Part shown: piece after piece, positions 1 to 7,694 of the stretch | How the letters are laid out: every line of letters starts with the position of its first letter | Position numbering within the stretch: the first letter of the stretch is position 1 | Assembly: GCA_022764045.1 (NCBI GenBank) | Contig: JALERU010000058.1 | Span: 27,888 to 91,887, forward strand | From: Clostridiales bacterium | Lineage (GTDB): Bacteria; Bacillota; Clostridia; Oscillospirales; Oscillospiraceae | Direction: 5' to 3' | DNA: 64,000 nt | Position numbers and translations under genes: made by a program | The notes under the pieces: generated by a model | Seen by the model: only the letters and a program-made list of their open reading frames with translations | The model's database searches: none | What the model was told of the DNA's origin: nothing

Positions 1-724
1 CCAACCGCTGGCCGTTGCTGTATCGCTGGCCGTTGAGCTTCTTATACTGGCTGGGGCAGGGGATTCCCTGGGCGTTGAGGGCTTTGGCGATGCCCACCTT
101 GCCCGTGCCGGCTTCAAAGAGAGAAAAAATCCGGCGGACCACTTGGGCGGCCGGGGGGTCGATCTCCAGCTTGTTGCGGTCGCCGGGGGACTTGCGGTAG
201 CCGTAGGAGGGAAAGGCCCCGATGAACTGGCCCTTTTCCTGCTTGGCCCGGAAGGAGCTGCGCACCTTTTTGGAGATGTCCCGGGCGTATTGCTCGTTGA
301 AGACGTTTTTGAAGGGGAGGAGCAGGTCATAGGAACCCCTGGCGCTGTCGATGTTGTCCCCCACGGCCAGAAAGCGGACCCCGTGCTCGGGCAGCCACCG
401 CTCCAGATAGTGGCCGGTGTCCAGATAGTCCCGGCCAAACCGGGAGAGGTCCTTGACCATAACGCAGTCGATCCGCCCGGCTTCGATGTCCCGGAGCATT
501 TGCTGAAAAGCCGGGCGGTCAAAGTTGGTGCCGGTGCAGCCGTCGTCCACGTAAACCTGGGCCAGGGACAGGGTGGGGTCACGGGCGATGACTCCCTCTA
601 AAATGGCCTTCTGGCTGGCGATGCTGTTGCTCTCGGCCTTGTCCCCGTCCTCCCGGGAGAGGCGGGTGTACAGGGCGGCTTTCCAGACCCGGACCCCGGC
701 GCCGGGGGGTGTTTCACGGCCCAC
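1..724 (-). CDS. Large serine recombinase, 5' part only
   Basis: The visible 241 codons form the N-terminal resolvase domain (start GTG at 724, ahead of an AGGAGG with about 5 nt spacing) followed by the start of the recombinase domain. The motif YTRLSRED carries the probable catalytic serine at residue 23, and DLSRFGRDY and the YVDDG motif fit the resolvase fold. The region around FIGAFPSYGYRK begins the second domain. Such enzymes cut and rejoin DNA at attachment sites of integrative elements. The C-terminal DNA-binding and zinc-ribbon part lies outside the window, so the element must extend to the left. It follows a 44-aa ORF by 15 nt. It is distinct from the second serine recombinase at 52.6-53.8 kb. 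Confidence 0.88.
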   Translation of the reverse strand, partial: MGRETPPGAGVRVWKAALYTRLSREDGDKAESNSIASQKAILEGVIARDPTLSLAQVYVDDGCTGTNFDRPAFQQMLRDIEAGRIDCVMVKDLSRFGRDYLDTGHYLERWLPEHGVRFLAVGDNIDSARGSYDLLLPFKNVFNEQYARDISKKVRSSFRAKQEKGQFIGAFPSYGYRKSPGDRNKLEIDPPAAQVVRRIFSLFEAGTGKVGIAKALNAQGIPCPSQYKKLNGQRYSNGQRL

Positions 725-739
725 GGAAACCCTCCTGCC

Positions 740-874
740 TCACTGGAGGTGGGCGGCGATGAGGCTGCGCAGCATGTCCCGGCAGGAGCGGGAGCCGTCA
801 AAGCGCCGGCAGACGCAGAAGGGACGGGCCGGGGGTTGGGTGGACGCGGGCGGGGTGTGAGAAGGGGCAGACAT
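740..874 (-). CDS. Small ORF upstream of recombinase (44 aa)
   Basis: This short ORF runs from an ATG at 874 to a TGA 15 nt before the recombinase start. An AAAGGAG lies upstream, though the spacing is somewhat long. The protein has a proline-rich N-terminus and the segment CVCRRFDGSRSCRDML, a pattern I associate with small accessory ORFs that precede recombinases in clostridial conjugative elements (from memory, not checked). Close spacing suggests co-translation with the recombinase. An alternative ATG at 881 is in another frame and gives only about 27 codons. No function is assigned. Confidence 0.5.
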   Translation of the reverse strand: MSAPSHTPPASTQPPARPFCVCRRFDGSRSCRDMLRSLIAAHLQ

Positions 875-953
875 AGGGCATGACTCCTTTCAGAATAGAA
901 TCGTGATCGTAACAAGCCTATGCGCTGCCCCGGCGGAGTAGAAGGGGAGGGCG

Positions 954-1712
954 TCAGACCAGCCCAAGGATTTCCTCGGAGGAATAGCAGCCGGGGGCCT
1001 GATCCTTCAGGAAGAGGATGCCGTCCAGGGCCCCCTTGGCGAAGGTGGTGTAGTCATAGGCGTGATGGGTCAGCTCGATGCGCTCCCCCTCCAGGCCAAA
1101 GATCACGGTGTGGGTGGAGGGAAGATTCCCGCTGCGGATGGAATGATAGGTGACCTCCTTCCCGGCCCCCGTCTGGGTCAGGGCCTGGGAGATGGTCCGC
1201 CCCATGACCTTGGCGGTGCCGCTGGGGGAATCCAGCTTTTGGTTGTCGTGCATGTCCACAATGTCAATGTCGGCGGCGGGCCCCAGGGCGCGGGCTGTAA
1301 GGTCCAGAAGCTGATAGAGCAGGTTCACCGCCTTGGAGGTGTTGTGAGAGACGGAAAGGGGAATGGTTTCCCCGGCCTGGGCGAGGAGGGCCTCCTGCTC
1401 CGGGGAAAAGCCGGTGGTGCCCACCAGCAGAGGTTTGCCATGGGCCACACAGGCCGCTGCCACCTCCATGGACCGGTCCACCGTGGAAAAGTCGATGACC
1501 CCGTCGCAGGCGGGGAGAATTTCCTCCAGCCCGGCATAGATGAGGGCGCCCACCGGAGGCCCGCCGGCGGCGGCGCTGATGTCCTTGCCGATGGAATCTC
1601 CCCGGGGATTTCCCACGGCGCCCACCAGGGTGAAGTCTTCGGGGCGCTTTTGGGCCTCCCGCACCAAAAGACGTCCCATTTTTCCTCCGGGGGCGGTAAT
1701 CAACAGTTTCAT
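954..1712 (-). CDS. dapB: 4-hydroxy-tetrahydrodipicolinate reductase DapB
   Basis: DapB reduces HTPA to tetrahydrodipicolinate with NAD(P)H in the lysine / diaminopimelate pathway. The 252-aa protein has the usual length. It shows an N-terminal Rossmann start (ITAPGGKMGR), GVIDFST, LVGTTGF and the active-site stretch ending KLDSPSGTA. The canonical active site carries two adjacent histidines (HH); here the second is Asp (DMHDNQK), which is unusual. AAAGGAGGA precedes the ATG at 1712, and a TATAAT-like -10 lies at 1744-1749 on the minus strand without a clear -35. The gene appears monocistronic and divergent from ppdK. Confidence 0.93.
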   Translation of the reverse strand: MKLLITAPGGKMGRLLVREAQKRPEDFTLVGAVGNPRGDSIGKDISAAAGGPPVGALIYAGLEEILPACDGVIDFSTVDRSMEVAAACVAHGKPLLVGTTGFSPEQEALLAQAGETIPLSVSHNTSKAVNLLYQLLDLTARALGPAADIDIVDMHDNQKLDSPSGTAKVMGRTISQALTQTGAGKEVTYHSIRSGNLPSTHTVIFGLEGERIELTHHAYDYTTFAKGALDGILFLKDQAPGCYSSEEILGLV

Positions 1713-1898
1713 GGTCAGTGTCCTCCTTTTGTCGTGTTTCCTTATTATAACATGGAGGCGGGGAATAGGGCCACCCTTTTGGAGGGGGCTTCCGGGTCAC
1801 ACTGTGGATGTGGCCCGGTTTCGTTTCCATAAATGCCTCCAGTCAAGTGGGGTAATCAGAAAATTCTTGAAAAAGTGCAAAAAATATTCCTGTTTTTG

Positions 1899-1927
1899 TT
1901 GCAATATTTTGTGCAAATAGGTATAAT
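1899..1927 (+). promoter_or_regulatory. ppdK promoter
   Basis: TTGCAA at 1899-1904 and TATAAT at 1922-1927 are separated by 17 nt, a near-consensus housekeeping promoter about 155 nt upstream of ppdK. The dapB-ppdK gap (1713-2079) is AT-rich around this site. The rest of the gap would form a leader of about 145 nt in which I see no clear riboswitch. Confidence 0.75.
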
Positions 1928-2079
1928 GTGCCGCGAGGGGAACATGCCGGGCAGCGCGGCGCTGTTTTTGAAGAAGAGAGACAGTCCGCTGCTGGCTTGT
2001 TTGGAAGGGGCAGAATCTGAACCCTGCTCCTTCCCAGACGAGACCCGGCATGAAAAAGAGAAGAAAGGACTGATTTGGA

Positions 2080-4707
2080 ATGTCACACAAGTATGTTTAC
2101 CTCTTTTCCGAGGGAGACGCCACCATGCGGGAGCTGCTGGGAGGCAAAGGCGCCAATTTGGCCGAAATGACCAACATCGGCCTGCCGGTGCCCCAGGGGT
2201 TCACCATCACCACCGAGGCCTGCACGCAGTATTATGAGGACGGCCAGAGCATCAGCGACGAGATCCAGGCTCAGATTATGGAGTACATCGTCAAAATGGA
2301 GGGGATCACCGGCAAGAAGTTCGGCGATCTGGAAAACCCGCTGCTGGTCTCCGTGCGCTCCGGCGCCCGGGCCTCCATGCCCGGCATGATGGACACCATC
2401 CTGAACCTGGGTCTGAACGAGGAAGTGGTGGAGGTTATGGCCAAAAAGTCGGGCAACCCCCGCTGGGCCTATGACTGCTACCGCCGCTTTATTCAGATGT
2501 ACTCCGATGTGGTCATGGAGGTGGGCAAGAAGCACTTTGAGCAGCTCATCGACAAAATGAAAGAGAGGAGGGGGATCACCCAGGATGTGGACCTGACCGC
2601 CGAGGACCTGAAGGAGCTGGCCGGCCAGTTCAAAGGGGAGTACAAGGCCAAGATCGGCGCGGACTTCCCCACCGACCCCAAGGAACAGCTTATGGGGGCG
2701 GTGAAGGCGGTGTTCCGCTCCTGGGACAATCCCCGGGCCGACATCTACCGCCGGGACAACGACATCCCCTATTCCTGGGGCACGGCGGTCAATGTCCAGC
2801 TGATGGTCTTCGGCAACATGGGCGACGACTGCGGCACCGGCGTGGCTTTCACCCGGAACCCGTCCACGGGAGAGAAGAAGCTCATGGGCGAGTTTTTAAC
2901 CAATGCCCAGGGGGAAGACGTGGTGGCCGGTGTCCGCACCCCCATGCCCATCGACCAGATGGCGGAGAAATTCCCTGCGGCTTACCAGCAGTTTGTGGAG
3001 GTGTGTAAGGTCCTGGAGGACCACTACCGGGACATGCAGGATATGGAATTCACGGTGGAAAACGGCAAGCTCTATATGCTCCAGACCCGCGCCGGCAAGC
3101 GCACCCCCGCCGCCGCCCTGAAGATCGCCTGCGACCTAGTGGACGAGGGGATGATCGACGAGAAGAAGGCGGTGGCCATGATCGAGCCCCGCTCCCTGGA
3201 TACCCTCCTGCACCCCCAGTTCGACAGCGAGGCCCTGGAAAAGACCCCCGTTATGGGAAAAGCCCTGCCTGCCTCTCCCGGCGCAGCTTCCGGCAAGGCG
3301 GTCTTCGACGCCGAGGATGCCAAGGCATGGGCCGGCCGGGGGGAAAAGGTCATCCTGGTCCGCCTGGAGACCTCCCCGGAGGACATTGAGGGGATGAAGG
3401 CCGCCCAGGGCATCCTCACCGTCCGGGGCGGCATGACCTCCCACGCCGCTGTGGTGGCCCGTGGCATGGGCAAGTGCTGCGTCTCCGGCTGCGGCGAGAT
3501 CAAGATGGACGAGGAAAACAAGACCTTCACCCTGGGAGGTAAGACCTATCACGAGGGGGACTGGCTGAGCCTGGACGGCTCCACCGGCAAGATCTATGAC
3601 GGGGCTGTCCCCACGGTGGACGCATCCATCGGCGGTGAGTTCGGCCGGGTCATGGCCTGGTGCGACAAGTACCGCAGACTGAAGGTCCGCACCAATGCCG
3701 ACAACCCCGAAGACACTGCCCAGGCTGTGAAATTTGGCGCCGAGGGCATCGGACTGTGCCGCACGGAGCACATGTTCTTTGCGGCGGACCGGATTCCTGC
3801 CATCCGCCAGATGATCTGCTCCGACACCCTGGAGCAGCGGGAGGCTGCCCTGGCCAAGCTGGAGCCCATGCAGCAGGGGGACTTTGAGGCCATGTATGAG
3901 GCCCTGGAGGGCCGCCCCATGACCGTCCGTTTTCTGGACCCCCCGCTCCACGAGTTCCTTCCCACGGAAGAGGAGGATATTCAGCAGCTGGCCCAGGACA
4001 TGGGCAAGTCTGTGGAGGAGATCAAAACTATCATCACCTCCCTCCATGAGTTCAACCCCATGATGGGCCATCGGGGCTGCCGGCTCACCGTGACCTATCC
4101 CGAGATCGCCGTCATGCAGACCCGGGCCGTCATCAAGGCCGCCCTGAACGTCCAGGCCAAGCATCCCGACTGGACCATCGTCCCAGAGATCATGATCCCC
4201 CTGGTGGGCGAGGGCAAGGAGCTCAAATATGTCAAGAACGTGGTGGCGGAGGTGGCCGACGGGCTCATCGCCGAGGCCGACTCCCCCATGAAGTATCTGG
4301 TGGGGACCATGATCGAGATCCCCCGGGCCGCCCTGACCGCCGACGAGATCGCCGGGGAGGCGGAATTCTTCTCCTTCGGCACCAACGACCTGACCCAGAT
4401 GACCTTCGGCTTCTCCCGGGACGACGCGGGGAAATTCCTGGACGCCTACTATGACCGCAAAATCTATGAGAGCGACCCCTTCGCCCGTCTGGACCAGACC
4501 GGCGTGGGCCGCCTGGTGGAAATGGCCGTGAAACTGGGCCGGAGCGCCCGCCCCGACCTCCATCTGGGCATCTGCGGCGAGCACGGGGGCGACCCCACCT
4601 CCGTGGAATTCTGTCACGACGTGGGGCTGGACTACGTGTCCTGCTCCCCCTTCCGGGTGCCCATCGCCCGGCTGGCCGCCGCTCAGGCGGCGATCAAAAA
4701 CAGGTAA
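2080..4707 (+). CDS. ppdK: Pyruvate, phosphate dikinase
   Basis: PPDK interconverts pyruvate + ATP + Pi and PEP + AMP + PPi through a phosphohistidine. The 875-aa length matches bacterial enzymes. In order there are the ATP-grasp domain (GGKGANLAEM, then SVRSGARASMPGMMDT), the swivelling phosphohistidine domain with GGMTSHAAVVARGMGK (catalytic His) and the C-terminal PEP/pyruvate TIM barrel with FGTNDLTQMTFGFSRDD and GICGEHGGDP (catalytic Cys). The ATG at 2080 has an AAGAAAGGA upstream at fairly long spacing. It has its own promoter and a strong terminator at 4773. In anaerobic gut Firmicutes it often serves glycolytic or gluconeogenic flux; direction cannot be told here. Confidence 0.98.
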   Translation: MSHKYVYLFSEGDATMRELLGGKGANLAEMTNIGLPVPQGFTITTEACTQYYEDGQSISDEIQAQIMEYIVKMEGITGKKFGDLENPLLVSVRSGARASMPGMMDTILNLGLNEEVVEVMAKKSGNPRWAYDCYRRFIQMYSDVVMEVGKKHFEQLIDKMKERRGITQDVDLTAEDLKELAGQFKGEYKAKIGADFPTDPKEQLMGAVKAVFRSWDNPRADIYRRDNDIPYSWGTAVNVQLMVFGNMGDDCGTGVAFTRNPSTGEKKLMGEFLTNAQGEDVVAGVRTPMPIDQMAEKFPAAYQQFVEVCKVLEDHYRDMQDMEFTVENGKLYMLQTRAGKRTPAAALKIACDLVDEGMIDEKKAVAMIEPRSLDTLLHPQFDSEALEKTPVMGKALPASPGAASGKAVFDAEDAKAWAGRGEKVILVRLETSPEDIEGMKAAQGILTVRGGMTSHAAVVARGMGKCCVSGCGEIKMDEENKTFTLGGKTYHEGDWLSLDGSTGKIYDGAVPTVDASIGGEFGRVMAWCDKYRRLKVRTNADNPEDTAQAVKFGAEGIGLCRTEHMFFAADRIPAIRQMICSDTLEQREAALAKLEPMQQGDFEAMYEALEGRPMTVRFLDPPLHEFLPTEEEDIQQLAQDMGKSVEEIKTIITSLHEFNPMMGHRGCRLTVTYPEIAVMQTRAVIKAALNVQAKHPDWTIVPEIMIPLVGEGKELKYVKNVVAEVADGLIAEADSPMKYLVGTMIEIPRAALTADEIAGEAEFFSFGTNDLTQMTFGFSRDDAGKFLDAYYDRKIYESDPFARLDQTGVGRLVEMAVKLGRSARPDLHLGICGEHGGDPTSVEFCHDVGLDYVSCSPFRVPIARLAAAQAAIKNR

Positions 4708-4772
4708 AGAAAACACCAATGGAGCGAAACGACGGTAACGGCGTATATCGACCTTGATGAAAAAGTGATTAT

Positions 4773-4814
4773 GATAAGCGTATCATCAGAAACGGTGATA
4801 CGCTTATCTTTTAT
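4773..4814 (+). terminator. Terminator after ppdK
   Basis: A 13-bp perfect stem (GATAAGCGTATCA with its complement) and a 10-nt loop are followed by TTTT. It lies 66 nt after the ppdK stop. The whole gap 4708-5049 otherwise holds only this terminator and the next promoter. Confidence 0.85.
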
Positions 4815-4858
4815 CCCTCCCGAAATGACAGGGCCCGGCGTTCTGGATTTCTTTTTTC

Positions 4859-4887
4859 TTGAAAGAGGAAGCCGTGTAAAGTATAAT
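4859..4887 (+). promoter_or_regulatory. Promoter of the ClC gene
   Basis: TTGAAA at 4859-4864 and TATAAT at 4882-4887 are separated by 17 nt, a strong housekeeping promoter that leaves a leader of about 155 nt before the ClC start. Confidence 0.75.
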
Positions 4888-5049
4888 TAGGAAGATCATA
4901 TTCCCGAAGCAGCTTGGGTTCATGATTGCGTGGGAATTGCTTTTGCGTGACGGCGCAGGCGTGGCACTGTCCGTCTGCTGTTCCGGTCTTGCGGCGGCTG
5001 CCTGTTTCCCCGTGGTTGCAAGAACATGTAAAAACAAAGGGTGGATTCC

Positions 5050-6297
5050 GTGAACATTAAGACAAAAAACAAGGTAACCCTTATGACGTTCTGCCTGTGT
5101 GTGGGTGGATTCGCAGGGGCGGTCATCTGGACATTTCTCAAAATTGTTGCAGAGGGAACCAGGCTTTTGTGGGAATGGATTCCTGCGCAGGCACAGATTC
5201 CGTATTATACGCTGCTTGTGTGCGCCTGTGGAGGCTTGGCAATCGGGCTGTGCCGGAAACGGTTCGGGGATTACCCGGAAGAGCTGGAAGTCGTCATGGG
5301 TAAGGTGAAGCGGGAGAAGCATTATGAGTACCGGAATATGATGGCCCTCATTGTCTCGGCGCTGCTCCCGTTGCTCATCGGAAGCAGCGTGGGCCCGGAG
5401 GCAGGTATGACGGGTATTATCGTAGGCATATGCTGCTGGGTGGGAGATAATCTGAAATTTGCTGGAAGGCATACGAAGGAATACTCGCAGGTGGGCATCG
5501 CGGTTACGCTGGGCGTTTTGTTCTACTCCCCTCTCTTCGGTATATTTGCCGTGGAGGAGGAAGGGGAGGGGACGGAGGTTCTGAATCCGTCCAAATCCAG
5601 TAAAATCCTGTTCTATGGGCTTGCCCTTGGGGCAGCCACAGGAATCTACTTCATTCTGACGGCGTTTTTCGGGGCGGCCATGGAGGGCTTTCCTTCCTTT
5701 GAAGCGGCCGAGGCAGGATACAGGGATTATCTGATGATGTTGGTATATATGATCGGGGGATTTCTGCTGGCTTTATTTTATGAGGCTACCCATAAAGGCG
5801 CAGCAAAGGTAATGGGGAAGTTTCCGCCGGTGCTGCGGGAGACGGCTGCGGGGGTGTGCCTTGGCGTGATCGGGATGCTGGTTCCGGCGATGATGTTCTC
5901 CGGCGAGGAGCAGATGGGGGAACTGATGACGGCCTATGTGCGCTATGCGCCGCTTGCTCTGGTTGGCTCGGCATTTTTGAAGGTGTTTCTGACGAATCTG
6001 TGTATCCAGGGCGGATTGAAAGGCGGGCATTTCTTTCCAGTGATCTTCGCGGGGGTCTGTTTAGGTTATGGGATCGCGATGTTCGTGTTCCCCGAAGGCG
6101 GGCATGAGGTCTTTGGGGCAGCGGTGGTGACATCCGCCCTGCTTGGCGGCATTATGAGGAAGCCGCTGGCGGTGACAATGCTGCTGTTTTTGTGCTTTCC
6201 GGTGCGGATGTTTCTGTGGATATTCCTGGCCGCTTTGATTGGGATGAAAGGGATGGCATGGTTTCAGAAAATGACAAAGGCAGATCATGTCGGATAA
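5050..6297 (+). CDS. ClC-family chloride channel/transporter
   Basis: A polytopic membrane protein of about 415 aa related to voltage-gated chloride channels / H+-Cl- antiporters. The signature near residue 115 reads GSSVGPEAG, the counterpart of the anion-binding GxxxGxE loop; the filter residues differ from E. coli ClcA, so the ion specificity is uncertain. It is mostly hydrophobic with about 10 membrane segments, and GGLKGGHFFP near residue 325 fits the second ClC half. GTG at 5050 is preferred because AAAGGGTGG lies 5-6 nt upstream; GTG at 5041 has no room for one. The gene is visibly less GC-rich than its neighbours (many TTT, ATA, AAA codons) and is bounded by its own promoter and terminators, consistent with horizontal acquisition. 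Confidence 0.85.
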   Translation: MNIKTKNKVTLMTFCLCVGGFAGAVIWTFLKIVAEGTRLLWEWIPAQAQIPYYTLLVCACGGLAIGLCRKRFGDYPEELEVVMGKVKREKHYEYRNMMALIVSALLPLLIGSSVGPEAGMTGIIVGICCWVGDNLKFAGRHTKEYSQVGIAVTLGVLFYSPLFGIFAVEEEGEGTEVLNPSKSSKILFYGLALGAATGIYFILTAFFGAAMEGFPSFEAAEAGYRDYLMMLVYMIGGFLLALFYEATHKGAAKVMGKFPPVLRETAAGVCLGVIGMLVPAMMFSGEEQMGELMTAYVRYAPLALVGSAFLKVFLTNLCIQGGLKGGHFFPVIFAGVCLGYGIAMFVFPEGGHEVFGAAVVTSALLGGIMRKPLAVTMLLFLCFPVRMFLWIFLAALIGMKGMAWFQKMTKADHVG

Positions 6298-6305
6298 AAA
6301 TACGG

Positions 6306-6338
6306 CAGCCCCCGGGTCCCATTGGGACCCGGGGGCTG
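6306..6338. terminator. Bidirectional terminator
   Basis: A GC-rich perfect stem (CAGCCCCCGGGTCCC and its complement, 3-nt loop) lies between the convergent ClC gene and the YkvI-like gene and is likely used from both sides. Confidence 0.75.
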
Positions 6339-6355
6339 TTGCTTTGGGGAAAAGG

Positions 6356-7534
6356 TCAGATATCCTGGAACCGGTACCGGAACATCCGGATGACCATGGG
6401 GATAAACAGGACGATCAGGCTGGCATAGCCCAGATAGGCGTAGCCCTTCTGGACCACGGCCATCAGGCCGAACTGGGCGATGCCAAAGGAGAAGAGGGTG
6501 AAGATCAGGGTAAAGACGGCGTTTCTGGCCAGGTGGCCCTTCTGCCGGTTTTCCTCTGGCCGCCGCCGCTCCACTGCGTTGACGCAGCGGGTGACGATGC
6601 CGGAGATCATATTCACCCCGGTGGAGATGGCCCCCAGGATAATCAAGATGGAGATGATGGGGGTGAGGACCTTGGCGCCCACGCCGCTTTGCACCAGCAC
6701 CAGCATGGGGACAGAGGCGTCCGCCAGGGCAGGGACAAAGGCCACCGCCAGCAGGCCGATGATGGACAGCTCCATGGCGCAGAAGTTACACACGAACATC
6801 CAGATGGCCGAGCGGTTGATCTGCTTTTTGTCGGTCACTGCGTCCATGTGGGAGTACATGACGGAGACGGAGGCCAGTTGGAACAGGAAATACAGAAAAG
6901 CCATCCAAAGGGCGGGCCCCATGGCGCCGGTCTGGCCGTTGGACAGCACCGACATTTCACCCCCCGCCAGCCGCTGGACGGCGTCGGCGATGGCGCTGTG
7001 CTGGGCGATGATGTTGGGGACCAGCACCACCAGCAGGCCCAGCAGGATCAGAACGCTGAGGGTGGAGGCGGCGCTGCGGACCACCTTTGTGCCAAACATG
7101 GTCACCAGGAAGATGAACACGGCGATGAGCAGAGTGCACAGCCAGTAGGGGATCTTCAGCAGGGAATTGATGGTGGAGCCTCCGGTGGCGAAGGCCGCGG
7201 CGGAGGCGGTGAAGATCATAATCAGGTAGCAGACCTCGTGGAGGTTTGACATGACATAACGGGTCTTGCCGTAAATTTTGTCGGAGAAGGTGCGGTAGTC
7301 AAAGGCCTTGTGGCGGTAGGAGTAGCGCATGCCGTACCAGAAGAAGAAGGCGTACAATCCCTGGGTGATGGCCGGGAAGATCAGGCACCAGATGCCATAG
7401 CGGATGAAGTAGCTGTAAATCTGGGCGCCGGAGGCGAAGCCGCCGCCAAACTGGGTGGTGAAGGCCACAAAGGCAATGCCTAAGGCCAGGGGCATGGCGG
7501 AGGCCTGTCCCTTGGTGAGCTGTTTCTGTGTCAT
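6356..7534 (-). CDS. YkvI-like membrane transporter
   Basis: A 392-aa integral membrane protein with about 11 hydrophobic segments. The N-terminal part (LGIAFVAFTTQFGGGFASGAQ) resembles the first helix of the YkvI / amino-acid-polyamine-cation superfamily, whose unwound glycine-rich helix binds substrate. The substrate is unknown. It lies downstream of the GlcD-type oxidase on the same strand but is separated by a hairpin-rich repeat element of about 130 nt, so co-transcription is uncertain. It is the only non-TRAP secondary transporter near the eut operon, but nothing in the sequence ties it to ethanolamine. Confidence 0.7.
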   Translation of the reverse strand: MTQKQLTKGQASAMPLALGIAFVAFTTQFGGGFASGAQIYSYFIRYGIWCLIFPAITQGLYAFFFWYGMRYSYRHKAFDYRTFSDKIYGKTRYVMSNLHEVCYLIMIFTASAAAFATGGSTINSLLKIPYWLCTLLIAVFIFLVTMFGTKVVRSAASTLSVLILLGLLVVLVPNIIAQHSAIADAVQRLAGGEMSVLSNGQTGAMGPALWMAFLYFLFQLASVSVMYSHMDAVTDKKQINRSAIWMFVCNFCAMELSIIGLLAVAFVPALADASVPMLVLVQSGVGAKVLTPIISILIILGAISTGVNMISGIVTRCVNAVERRRPEENRQKGHLARNAVFTLIFTLFSFGIAQFGLMAVVQKGYAYLGYASLIVLFIPMVIRMFRYRFQDI

Positions 7535-7560
7535 GGTTTCGTCACTCTCTTTTGTCTCAT

Positions 7561-7690
7561 ACTAATTCCTGATGAAATGCTTTCATCAGGAATACGGCGC
7601 GTACCGCGCCTGGAATCAGCCCTATGGGCTGATTCCCCGTCTCATCTATTTCAAAAATTAAATTTTTTAATTGAGAAATCGTATCAGGGT
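7561..7690. repeat. Hairpin-rich intergenic element A
   Basis: Three consecutive stem-loops fill this gap: ATTCCTGATGAAA / TTTCATCAGGAAT, GGCGCG / CGCGCC, and GGAATCAGCCC / GGGCTGATTCC, then an AT-rich tail. The element starts ATACTA and ends GTATC. The same plan recurs at 15455-15592 (element B), so this is probably a dispersed structured repeat rather than a simple terminator. Confidence 0.6.
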
Positions 7691-7694
7691 TGGG

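Noticed and set aside
1928..2079. Riboswitch in the ppdK leader
   Set aside because: The leader is about 145 nt and has an inverted GGGTTC-like pairing at most; no conserved core of a known riboswitch and no terminator before the start codon could be recognised.
3136..4719. 527-codon minus-strand open frame inside ppdK
   Set aside because: No recognisable domain, His/Gly-rich composition typical of the complement of a GC-rich gene, and ppdK is certain on the other strand.
6356..7534. YkvI-like protein as the missing ethanolamine permease
   Set aside because: It is separated from the eut operon by the GlcD-type oxidase, a repeat element and a terminator, and has no EutH features; there is no sequence support beyond proximity.
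7561..7690. CRISPR-like or tandem repeats in the hairpin-rich gap
   Set aside because: The repeats are inverted and not direct, with no regular spacers and no cas genes nearby.
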